The notes below the pieces were generated by a model. That model searched no databases. It was not told the origin of the DNA and was given only the letters and a program-made list of their open reading frames with translations. Below are positions 31,991 through 40,447 of a DNA stretch of 64,000 nt, piece after piece (the first letter of the stretch is position 1; the number at the start of each line of letters is the position of its first letter). The stretch spans positions 186,001 to 250,000 of the forward strand of contig CAWJUU010000009.1 of the NCBI GenBank assembly GCA_963846165.1, given 5' to 3'. The stretch comes from WHSW01 sp963846165. GTDB taxonomy: Bacteria; Actinomycetota; Thermoleophilia; Solirubrobacterales; 70-9. Position numbers and translations under genes: made by a program.

Positions 31991-32773
31991 TCACGGACAA
32001 TCCTTCCCCGGCGCTGGGCCCGGCGTGACCCGCTGCGGGGCGACGATCTCGTAGGAAGCCGGCCCGTCGGCCTTCGGCAGCAGGCGCCTGCGGCCGTCCA
32101 GCTCGAGCCTGAGCTGATCGCCGGCGAAGCCCTTCGGGAATCGGAGCTCGAAGCGCCGTCGCTCATAGGAGTCTTCGGTGCCCGCGGCCAGCACCTGACC
32201 GTCGATCAGCGCCCCTCCCCCGCCACCGAGGAGGCAGATCTCAACCGGCTCGCGGATCGAGAGTCCGAGTGTGACCGTTCCCACCGCGGCCGCCCCATGG
32301 CCGTCGCGCTCGCCGCCGTCGGTCGATCCGCCCGCTCGAGGAGTCGAGCGGCCCTCGTCGTCGTCGCCCGTGAGCCCGATCAGCAGCAGGACACCGACCG
32401 CCGCGACGACCGTGAGCACGATTACGACCGCCAGACGCGGGCTCGATCCCTGCTCGCCGGGACGCCGCCGCCGCTCGAGTACCTGGTCGCCGAGCGGATA
32501 TGCGGTCTCGCTGTCGCCGCGCTCCACCTGCCGGCGGTACGCGTCGGTGACCGCTTCGCCGTCGAGCCCGAGGAGCTCCGCGTAGGTGCGCAGGAAGCCC
32601 TTGGCATAGGCCGGGCTCGGCAGCGCGTCCCATTCTTCGCCCTCGAGCGCCCGCAGGTACTTGGTCCGGATCTTGGTCCGCTCCTCGACCGTGCGCATGT
32701 CGAGGCCGGCGCGCCCGCGCGCCTCCTTGAGCAGCTTGCCGATCTGCATCTCGCCGGTTCGGTCGGAGCTCAT
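31991..32773 (-). CDS. RodZ-like helix-turn-helix membrane protein
   Basis: A 260-residue protein: cytoplasmic Xre-type helix-turn-helix at about 8-75 (IGKLLKEARGRAGLDMRTVEE, TKIRTKYLRALEGEEWDALP, AYAKGFLRTYAELLGLD), one transmembrane helix at about 113-135 (LAVVIVLTVVAAVGVLLLIGL), and an external DUF4115-type beta domain with RRFELRFPKGFAGDQLRLEL. RodZ links MreB to the elongasome in rod-shaped cells; whether MreB exists here is not visible. Two exposed cysteines (about 183 and 259) could form a disulfide. It is coupled to cinA downstream. Confidence 0.85.
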   Translation of the reverse strand: MSSDRTGEMQIGKLLKEARGRAGLDMRTVEERTKIRTKYLRALEGEEWDALPSPAYAKGFLRTYAELLGLDGEAVTDAYRRQVERGDSETAYPLGDQVLERRRRPGEQGSSPRLAVVIVLTVVAAVGVLLLIGLTGDDDEGRSTPRAGGSTDGGERDGHGAAAVGTVTLGLSIREPVEICLLGGGGGALIDGQVLAAGTEDSYERRRFELRFPKGFAGDQLRLELDGRRRLLPKADGPASYEIVAPQRVTPGPAPGKDCP

Positions 32774-32843
32774 CGCCGCCTATTCTCGCGGGCGGCACCG
32801 ACGAAGCCCCCGAGCGCTAGGGCACGGGCTCTTCCAGCCGCTG

Positions 32844-33455
32844 CTAGTCCAGCGCCCGGCGGAGCGCGCGCAGCGAACGGAGCCGCGGCTGAGCGTCGGT
32901 CTCGATCGGCCTCGTGCCGGAGCCCGCGGCCCGGAACGTGACCCCGTCGAGGATCGTCGTGCCCGTGAGCGGGATCACCGCCCCGGCCGGGACCGCGACG
33001 CCCTGCAGCGTCGCGCCCTCGTCGGGGACGATCAGCTGCGCGCCCGCGTCGCCCGAGAGCTCGGCGTTCTCGGGCCGGTACCCGCGCGGCAGGATGAATG
33101 CGACGGAGTCCTCGAGCAGGTCCGGACCGCCGCAGCCGCCATCGCCTCCGGGGCCGTTGGACTGCTCGATCACACCGACCAGATGGACCTCGCCGAACGG
33201 GTCCTTGTAGAAGCCCGCCGGGTTGAGCCCGGTGACCAGCGCCGAGGCGGGCCGCAGCTCGCTCCAGACGCAGTCACCCTGGCCACCGTTCCCGTAGGCC
33301 GGCTGACCCGCTGCGCCGACGCGGTGGAAGGACTCGACCGGGAAGCGGACGTGGTGCCAGCCGGTCGCGGCCGCGGTGCCGCCCAGCGCTGCGACCAGTG
33401 CGATCACGGCGATGACCATCGTCGCCGGCTGCCGCGGTGTGCGTGAGCTGTTCAT
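32844..33455 (-). CDS. Secreted protein of unknown function
   Basis: A 203-residue protein starting at the ATG at 33455 behind a GGGGAGG site. The N-terminal segment PATMVIAVIALVAALGGTAAAT is a signal or anchor of the type repeated in many Thermoleophilia exported proteins. The mature part (VRFPVESFHRVG, VTGLNPAGFYKDPFGEVHL, LPRGYRPENAELSGDAG) looks like a beta-rich domain similar to the C-terminal parts of collagen-like or tail-fibre-like surface proteins. Four cysteines suggest disulfides. Not in any family I recognise. It lies alone between ftsK and the rodZ-like gene. Confidence 0.65.
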   Translation of the reverse strand: MNSSRTPRQPATMVIAVIALVAALGGTAAATGWHHVRFPVESFHRVGAAGQPAYGNGGQGDCVWSELRPASALVTGLNPAGFYKDPFGEVHLVGVIEQSNGPGGDGGCGGPDLLEDSVAFILPRGYRPENAELSGDAGAQLIVPDEGATLQGVAVPAGAVIPLTGTTILDGVTFRAAGSGTRPIETDAQPRLRSLRALRRALD

Positions 33456-33512
33456 GCGTGCCTCCCCTTCGATCCTCAACCCTCTTCAGGACCATCGGGA
33501 CAGAGGCCCGAT

Positions 33513-33534
33513 CGCGCGCGCCCGTGCGCGCGCG
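33513..33534. terminator. GC hairpin downstream of ftsK
   Basis: CGCGCGCG and CGCGCGCG flank a short CCCGT loop about 40 bases beyond the ftsK stop (which is at the left end of that gene). It forms a stable stem but lacks a U-tract, so it is at most a rho-assisted or structural terminator separating ftsK from the secreted-protein gene. Confidence 0.35.
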
Positions 33535-33570
33535 GTGGACATCTGTGCTGGACGGATGGCGTAAAGCCGA

Positions 33571-36061
33571 TTAGCTCTCGACCGGCTCGAGCTCGGTGTC
33601 GGTGCCGGCTCCCTGCTCTGCATCGTCGACAATCCCACTCGCGAACCGATCGAGCAGGCGCGGCAGCTCGGACTGCGATACGAGCACCTGGCGCGGCTTG
33701 GAGCCCTCGTACCCGGAGATGATCCCGCGGCGCTCGAGCATGTCGATCAGCCGTCCGGCCCGGGTGTAGCCGACCCTCAGGCGCCGCTGGATCATCGACA
33801 CCGACGCCGTCTCGGACTCGACCACGATCCGCGCCGCGTCGGCGAGCAGGTCGTCCTGATCGGGTGAGAACTCCCCCTCGGCCCCCTCCTCGATCTCGGG
33901 TTCCTTGGCCTCGAGCAGCTCCTCGTCGAACTCGGGCTCGCCCTGCTTGGCCCAGTGGCCGCAGATGCGGGCGATCTCGTCCTCGGTCACGAACGCACCC
34001 TGGATCCGATTCATCTTCGAGGTGCCCACCGGGCGGAAGAGCATGTCCCCCTGGCCGAGCAGCGTCTCCGCCCCGCCCTGGTCGAGGATCACCCGCGAGT
34101 CGACCTGTGAGGCGACCGCGAACGCGATCCGGGACGGGATGTTGACCTTGATCGTGCCGGTGATCACGTCGGTGGACGGCCGCTGCGTCGCGAGCACGAG
34201 GTGGATCCCGATCGCGCGCGCCTTCTGTGCGAGGCGGATGATCGAGTCCTCGACCTCGGCCGGCGCGACCATCATCAGGTCGGCAAGCTCGTCGATCACG
34301 CAGAGGACGTGCGGCAGGGGCGCCTGGCCGGCCTTGCGGCGGGCGCGGTTGAGCTCGACCAGGTTGCGGGCCCGCGCCTCGCTCATGACCGCGTAGCGGC
34401 TCTCCATCTCGCCGATCAGGTTGGCGAGCACGTTCGCCGCCAGGCGCGGGTTGGTGACCACGGGGGTGAGCAGGTGCGGAAGCCGCTCGTAGTGGTTGAG
34501 CTCGACCCGCTTGGGGTCGACGAGCACGAGCCTGACCTCGTTCGGGGACGCGTGCATGAGGATCGAGGTCAGGATCGCGTTGATGCAGCCCGACTTGCCC
34601 GAGCCGGTGGTCCCGGCAACCAGCACGTGCGGCATCTGGGCCAGGTCGGCGCTGACCGCCTGGCCCGAGACATCCTTGCCGAGCCAGGCGAACAGCGGCG
34701 AGGCGGCCCTCGTCCGCCCCCCGTAGATGTCGCCGAGGCGGACCAGGCGCCGGCGGCTGTTCGGAACCTCGACCCCGACCGCCTTCTTTCCCGGGATCGG
34801 CGCCAGGATGCGGATGTCGGTCGAGGCGAGCGCGTAGGCGAGATCGTCCTTGAGCTGGGCGACCTTCGAGACCTTGGTCCCCGGCGCGAGCTGAAGCTCG
34901 TAACGACTCACATGGGGGCCGCTGACGGTGCCGAGCAGGCGCGCCTCGACGCCGAAGTGGCGCAGCGACTCGAGCAGCGCCTTCGCCGTCGCCTCACGGT
35001 CGCGCGTGTCGGGCCCGGGGTCGGCCTTGCCGCGCTCGAGCGCCTTCGTGGGCGGCGGGCGGTAGTGCGATCTCGTCGGACGCGGTGACGCCGTGGCGTT
35101 GGCGCCTTTCGCCCATCGGCGTCGTGCCGAGATCCGCAGCGGCCTCGGGCCGGCTCCTCTGCCTGCTGCACGCTCTCCGCCGCCGGCTCATCGACGTCCT
35201 CGGCCTCACCACCCTCCCAGTCCGCCTGCTCGCGCACGTCGCGACCGTTTCCGCCTCGTCGTCGAGCTCGGAGGTGATCGGCTCGGTCGCAAACGGCTCG
35301 GTCTCGGCTGCGCGCGTGATCGCGATCTCGTCGCCGGGCCCCTCGCCCCACGGATCGGCGGCCCCCGGCGAGCGCTGGGCGCGCACGGTGCGGGCGACCT
35401 CGCGGGTCCCGGTTCCGGCGCGGCGGACCGCGCTGCCGGTCGCGCCGATGAAGCCGGCCACCGTCGTCCCGGTGAGCAGCAGCGCGCCGGAGAGCAGCAT
35501 CAGGACGGCGAGGATGTGGGCGCCGAGGCGCTGGAAGAGGTTGGTCGAGGCCCAGTAGAGCGCTTCGCCGACCGCCCCACCGTGCTCGGTCATGAACCGC
35601 TGCTCGAAGAAGTCGTGACGGACGGGCCGCTCGGGCCCGAGCCCGGCGGTCTCCGCCGCGAACGCGAGCAGCAGCCCCGCGATCACGAGGATGCCGCCGG
35701 CGTTGAGCGCGCTCGGCGCGCGGAGCAGCGGGCGGGAGATCAGCGCTCCGCCCCAGGCGACGAGCGCGATCGGGACCACGTAGGCGACCCGGCCGGCGGC
35801 GTTTTCGAGCCCGGTGGCGAGCCAGCCGCCGACCCTGCCGCCGTCCCAACCCATGTAGAGGACGAAGGCGAGATAGACGCCGAAGGCGACGAGCGCGAGA
35901 CCGATGACGTCGTAGTGGCGCTGCTCGAGGCCCTCGACGAGGTCCCGCGGGTCGGGACGCCTGCGGCTGGCCGGCTTGCGGTGCGAGCTCGGCCGCGAGC
36001 GCGCCGCGGGCCGGCGCCTCGAACGCGACTGGGGCTTTGACCAGGGGAAGATCATGCTCAC
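33571..36061 (-). CDS. ftsK: FtsK/SpoIIIE-type DNA translocase (frameshifted in the linker)
   Basis: About 825 residues in total. The N-terminal part from 36061 has a basic leader, then four membrane helices (YDVIGLALVAFGVYLAFVLY and on, to HILAVLMLLSGALLLTG). An acidic linker follows with frame breaks near 35225, 35150 and 35068. The motor restarts with KALERGKADPGPDTRD, LLGTVSGPHVSRYELQLAPG, Walker A VAGTTGSGKSGCINAI, Walker B HVLCVIDELADLMM and ends with the winged-helix gamma domain (ASVSMIQRRLRVGYTRAGRL). It pumps DNA during division toward the dif site. The gaps fall only in the variable linker and at single bases, so the gene is probably intact in the cell. Confidence 0.9.
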
Positions 36062-36189
36062 AGCGGGGCGAGCGGACGCCCGCTCCGTGCCTGGGACTTC
36101 GACGGCCGCGCGCGGTCCCCTGCGCGGGCGTAAATCCCCAGTAAATATCCGGCTTTCGAGCGCCAGGCCGCTCTACTCTCTGAGTGGTG

Positions 36190-36889
36190 ATGAACGAGAG
36201 CCAGCAGACCCCCTCCGGCCGCGTGCTCGTGGTCGAGGACGACGAGGCGATCACCGACGTGCTCCGGCGCACGCTGCGCCAGGAGGGCCACGAGGTGCGC
36301 TCGCTGTGGCGACGGGGTCGAGGCGCTGCGCGCGGCCGACGAGTTCGTCCCCGATCTCGTCATCCTCGACCTCGGCCTCCCGGGGCTCGACGGGATCGAG
36401 GTCGCCCGTCGCCTGCGCGCCGAGTCCGACGTGCCGATCCTGATCCTGACCGCCCGCGCCGACCTCGACGATCGCGTCGAGGGCCTCGACTCCGGCGCCG
36501 ACGACTACCTGGTGAAGCCGTTCGAGCGCCAGGAGCTCCTCGCGCGGATCCGGGCTCTGATGCGCCGGCGCCCGCCCCGCGGCAGCGCCGCCCTCGTGGT
36601 CGCGGACCTGCTGCTCAACCCCGACACCCGCGAGGTCGCCCGCGGCGACCGTCAGATCGAGCTCACCAACCGAGAGTTCGAGCTGCTCGAGTACCTGATG
36701 CGCAACGAGCGCCTGGTGGTCTCACGCGAGCGCCTGCTCGAGGAGGTCTGGGGATACGACCCGATGGCGATGACGAACACGATCGACGTCTTCATCTCCA
36801 ACCTGCGGCGCAAGCTCGAGCAGGACGGCGAGCCCCGCCTCCTGCACACCAAGCGCGGTGCGGGCTACGTCCTTCGCGCGCCACGTTGA
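36190..36889 (+). CDS. OmpR-family response regulator (one frame break)
   Basis: The receiver domain begins GRVLVVEDDEAITDVLRRTL with the acidic pocket, then after a break near 36302 continues DLVILDLGLPGLDGIEVARR (phospho-acceptor Asp), ILTARADLDDRVEGLDSGADDYLVKPF (Thr and Lys), and a winged-helix DNA-binding domain from about residue 130 (EFELLEYLMRNERLVVSRERL, TIDVFISNLRRKLE, HTKRGAGYVLR). It resembles the MprA/TcrX/PrrA group. The ATG at 36190 is preferred over the GTG at 36184. The stop overlaps the TTG start of the kinase gene. Targets unknown. Confidence 0.88.
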
Positions 36890-38298
36890 CCTCCCCGTTT
36901 CGCCACTGGCCCGTGCGCTGGCGGATCGCAGGGATCTCGGCCGGGCTGACGCTGCTGATCCTGCTCTGCTTCGCGCTGATCGTCGGCCGGCTCGCGACCG
37001 ACCGGCTGCGCAACGACTTCCACGACGAGCTTCAGGGAACGCGCGAATCAGCTGGCGATCGAGAGCGCGGCTCGGCGACCCGGCGCAACTTCTTCGAGCG
37101 CGCCGTGATGGCCGGCGACGGCGAGGTACGGATCGTCGACGACGCCGGCAGGCCGTACCCCGAGTACGCCGACGCCCGGACTCGGGCCCGCCTGCGCTCC
37201 TCGAGATCACGGATGTGGGTCGCGTACGAGGTCGCGTCGCAACAGATCTTCACCAACCAGTTCGGCGAGACGTACTACGTCCAGTACGCCGAGACCCGCG
37301 CCTCGCTCGACAAGACGATCGACCGCCTCTGGCTGCTGCTCGCCGGCGGCGTGGTCGGCGGCACGCTGCTCGCCGCGCTCGCCGGGCTTGCGGTCGCGGG
37401 ACGGGCGATGCGGCCGATCGCCTCGCTGACGGCGGCGGCTCGCGAGATCGCAACCACCCGCGACCCCTCGCTGCGCCTGCCGATGCCCGAAACCGAGGAC
37501 GAGGTCGCCGAGCTGGCGCAAGACGCTCGACCAGATGCTGCGCGAGCTCGACGCGGCGCGAACCGAGCGCGAGCAGATGATCCAGGCCCAGCGCGACTTC
37601 GTCGCCGACGCCTCGCACGAGCTGCGCACGCCGCTGACCAGCATCCTCGCCAACCTCGAGCTGCTCGAAGCGCGGCTCGACCAGCGCGGCTCCGGATGCG
37701 GAGGAGGCGGAGATCGTCGCCGGGGCGCTGGGCTCTTCGCGCCGCATGCGCCGCCTGGTCTCCGATCTGCTGCTGCTCGCGCGCGCCGACGCGGGACGCG
37801 CCGGACCGCGGCGCGGCTGTGATCTGGCGCAGATCGCGGAGTCCGCGATCGCCGAGGTTCGCCCGGTCGCCGACGGCCGTGAGCTCGTCCTCGACAGCGA
37901 CGGCCCGGTGCCGGTCGACGGCAATCCCGACGACCTGCACCGGCTGGCGCTCAACCTGCTCGAGAACGCGGTTCGGCACACGCCGCCGGGTACCGTCGTC
38001 TCGGCTTCGGTGCGGAAGGCTGACTCCACGGCCGTGCTCGAGGTCTGCGACGACGGCCCCGGGATCCCCGACGAGCATCGGCGATCAGATCTTCTCGCGC
38101 TTCGTGCGCGGCGGCGGTCCCGCGGACCTCGCGAGTGACGCCGGCACCGGGCTCGGACTCGCGATCGTCAAGGCCGTCGCCAGCTCACACGGCGGGCGGG
38201 TCGAGGTCGGACGCTCGCCGAGCGGCGGCGCGCGCTTTACCGTTCGGCTGCCGCTGGGTGAGCGAACGCTCACGTCTGAGCCGGCGAAGGCACGATGA
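36886..38298 (+). CDS. Sensor histidine kinase (multiply frameshifted)
   Basis: Starts at TTG 36886, overlapping the regulator stop (MTSPFRHWPVRWRIAGISAG). First membrane helix at about 13-35, an extracytoplasmic loop to about residue 145, second helix (LLAGGVVGGTLLAALAGLAV), HAMP, then the phospho-His block FVADASHELRTPLTSI, N-box LALNLLENAVRHT, G1 VCDDGPGIP, F-box IFSRFVRG and G2 GTGLGLAIVKAV. Breaks fall near 37045, 37520, 37695 and 38085, but every HisKA and HATPase motif survives. It forms a two-component pair with the upstream regulator. The signal is unknown. Confidence 0.85.
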   Translation: MTSPFRHWPVRWRIAGISAGLTLLILLCFALIVGRLATDRLRNDFHDELQGTRESAGDRERGSATRRNFFERAVMAGDGEVRIVDDAGRPYPEYADARTRARLRSSRSRMWVAYEVASQQIFTNQFGETYYVQYAETRASLDKTIDRLWLLLAGGVVGGTLLAALAGLAVAGRAMRPIASLTAAAREIATTRDPSLRLPMPETEDEVAELAQDARPDAARARRGANRARADDPGPARLRRRRLARAAHAADQHPRQPRAARSAARPARLRMRRRRRSSPGRWALRAACAAWSPICCCSRAPTRDAPDRGAAVIWRRSRSPRSPRFARSPTAVSSSSTATARCRSTAIPTTCTGWRSTCSRTRFGTRRRVPSSRLRCGRLTPRPCSRSATTAPGSPTSIGDQIFSRFVRGGGPADLASDAGTGLGLAIVKAVASSHGGRVEVGRSPSGGARFTVRLPLGERTLTSEPAKAR

Positions 38299-38364
38299 GG
38301 TTCGGTCGCGCGGATGCGCGCCGCGCCGCCAAGCTTTAGCGACCGTTTACATTCCTGGATAGTC

Positions 38365-38505
38365 TTGGCGATCGGACGAGACACCGCCCGCCGAGGTCAC
38401 CACCGACGCCGGCCTCGACGGGCAGCAGGTTGGCCAGCCTCTGAGTCTGAGCCAATCAGGCCCGCCGGGTTCCCCCCTCCCTGAAGCCCGGCGGGCCATT
38501 TTCTT
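38365..38505 (+). ncRNA. Candidate small RNA or structured 3-prime UTR ending in an intrinsic terminator
   Basis: After the kinase stop (38298) a promoter-like TTTAGC-N18-GATAGT lies at about 38334-38363. The following 140 bases contain a hairpin GGTTGGC...GCCAATC (about 38429-38457) and end in a strong terminator. No open frame of interest occurs. It could be an independent small RNA or just the end of the two-component mRNA. Confidence 0.35.
38459..38505 (+). terminator. Rho-independent terminator after the two-component genes
   Basis: GGCCCGCCGGG at 38459-38469 and CCCGGCGGGCC at 38487-38497 pair perfectly over 11 base pairs, with a 17 base loop, followed by ATTTTCTT. This is the clearest plus-strand intrinsic terminator in the window and sits 160 bases after the histidine kinase stop. 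Confidence 0.85.
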
Positions 38506-38574
38506 GCCCGAGCGCCGCGCCCGTGCGGCAGCCGGTACCGCGGAACCTCCCCGTTTCAGGTAGATCGAGGCGGG

Positions 38575-38870
38575 TGGCGTTCCGCTCGGGCCCTCGCCGG
38601 GCGCGAGGCGGGGTTCGTTTGCAGTGAGGGAGGGTGTGGGTGCGAGCGCAGGTCACAAACCCCGACCTCAACCGTCCCTCGGCGTCGAGGCCGAGGTTGT
38701 TGTCGTCATAGAGCAACAACCCGCCTGTCAGAGCTCGGCGAGGCATCGAAAGGCCGAGGCTTGCTGACCTCGAGGCCGACCGAAAGCGCCCCGCGCCAAG
38801 CCCAACTCCCTCCCCTCACTGCAAGACCGAACCCCGCCTCGCGCCCCGCCCCGGCCCGAGCGGAACGCCA
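38575..38870. repeat. Inverted-repeat element, copy 1 (MITE-like)
   Basis: A 296 base element. It starts TGGCGTTCCGCTCGGGCC and ends with the exact reverse complement at 38853-38870: perfect 18 base-pair terminal inverted repeats. Inside, the left arm (GCGAGGCGGGGTTCG, GCAGTGAGGGAGGG) is mirrored by the right arm (CTCCCTCCCCTCACTGC, CGAACCCCGCCTCGC), so the whole can fold as a long hairpin. The central part has GGTTGTTG...CAACAACC. A related copy lies at 50184-50514. No transposase is encoded and no target duplication is evident. Confidence 0.85.
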
Positions 38871-38912
38871 CCAGGCCCCGAGCGGAACCCCGCCCCGAGC
38901 CGGAACACCACC
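38853..38912. repeat. Tandem degenerate copies of the element's right end
   Basis: GGCCCGAGCGGAACGCCACCA, GGCCCCGAGCGGAACCCC and GCCCCGAGCCGGAACACCACCA follow one another. The first is the true right end of copy 1; the next two are degenerate repeats of it running toward the peptidase gene. This may record repeated insertion, slippage or nested elements. Confidence 0.6.
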
Positions 38913-38926
38913 AACCCGTCAGCTCG

Positions 38927-40447
38927 CTAGCAGCCGCCGCTCTTGCAGAACCTGCGCTCGACCATCTCGGCCTCGAGCGCGGCGCGGTGCGCGCCGCCGT
39001 AGAGCAGGTCGTCGGCGGCGAGCAGTGCCCGGGCGCCGTCGCGGAAGCCCGAGCGCGGGTCGAGCATGAAGTGGGACTCGAGCACCACGCGGTCGACGAT
39101 CGAACGTCCCTTGGGGTCGTTGCCGAGCAGGCCGCGGAGCTCCCACAGAGCGCCCGACCAGGCCTCGCCCATGCAGTGGATCTCGAACAAGCAGCGGCGC
39201 TCGGCCTGCTTCAGGTTGAGCGACTTCGTCGTCTTTCGCCCGCAGCCGCTGTTCGAGTAGGAAACCGCGTCCCAGTCGAAGATGCAGGTGTCGAACTTGG
39301 CGTCGCCGCCCGTCGTCAGCGCCGACATCGCCGCGGCGAGGTAGTCGCCGAAACCCTCCCCCATCGACCCACCGCCCGACCGAGCGGCCGAAGCCCGGAG
39401 TCGCCTGGTCCTGGAGCGAGTGCCCATATTCGTGGACGATCACGTCGGCGTCCTCGCCGTCATCCACACCGCCGGCGCCCAGGGTCATCGAGCGGCTGAC
39501 GGTCGAGTAGAAGCGAGTTGTCTTCGGGGATCGCGTTGGCGCGGATCTTCTGCGGCTTCGAGCGCAGCGCCTCGGAGAGCCCGAGGCCGTCCACGTAGGC
39601 GCGGGTGCGGTCGACGTGGAAATACGCCATCACCGCCTCAAACGCATTGTCCGCGCGGGTCAGGCTGGTGAAGTCGAGGTACGCGCGGCAAACCCGGTCG
39701 GCCTTCTTGCCGAGGCGGGCATCGACGTAGACGCCGGTCAGACATCCCTTCGTGCTCGTTATCCGCGGCAACGAGACCGGAAGGCGCAGGCTGGTGAGCA
39801 GCGGCGAGTCTTTGTCCTTGGCGTCGCGAAGGCCGCTGTAGCCGCCTTGGGTGGTGACCGGGGTCGGGTTGAAGAGCATCGCGGCGCCGGTCGCGTTCCA
39901 GAGCAGGTCGCGCGGGCGCCGTAGCGGCTCGAGGGTGCGAGCGTCGAGGACCACGAGCAGATCGGCGACCGGGCCGGCAGCGGGAAGCACCACCTCCCAT
40001 GCGAGCCTGCCGGTGCGTGGTTCGATCCCGAGCCGCGTCACTGCGCGGGCGCGCAGGCGCTCGGCTCCGGCGGCGGCGATCGCGGCGCCTACGGCGCGGG
40101 CACGCGGGCACGGCGCGAGCCGGGTCCTGCGGCGTGACGCCGGGCGCGGTGCTGTCGCTGACCAACACCGGTGAGCCGTGGGCCGGATCGGCGACGACCG
40201 CCTCGGAGTCGAGGACGGGCAGCCCGCCGACACGCTGGCGAAAGCGAAGGATCTCACCGCCGCCGGGCACGGCGACCGTCGGCGTCGCCTCGAGCTGGGG
40301 CACCGCGGCGTCGGCGCCCGCAAGCGTGGCAGCAACGCGACTCGAGGGCGCGGACCCATGCGCCGGCCCCGCCGCGGCCAGCGAGACGATCGTGGCACAG
40401 ACGACGCCCGCGAGACGGCGCGGGGTCGCCGGTCGACCCCTGCTCAA
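38927..40447 (-). CDS. Secreted M36 (fungalysin/thermolysin-like) metallopeptidase (frameshifted)
   Basis: About 505 residues. N-terminal signal peptide (RRLAGVVCATIVSLAAAGPAHG), an FTP/PepSY-like propeptide with LRFRQRVGGLPVLDSEAVV and WEVVLPAAGPVADLLVVLD, then a catalytic region with YVDGLGLSEALRSKPQKIRA, the zinc motif DVIVHEYGHSLQDQ (HExxH) and MGEGFGDYLAAAMSA supplying the third zinc ligand, ending in ERRFCKSGGC. Breaks near 40110, 39495 and 39390 separate the parts, but all catalytic motifs remain. It would degrade protein outside the cell. Its start overlaps the rnj stop by four bases, an odd pairing for a secreted enzyme. Confidence 0.83.

Noticed and set aside
38456..38746. A 96-residue frame inside repeat copy 1 that has a look-alike (LLLY.D.N.GLD.EGRLR) in copy 2
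   Set aside because: The resemblance follows from the nucleotide similarity of the two repeat copies; in copy 2 the frame stops early and lacks a start, and the frame crosses the terminal repeat and the terminator.
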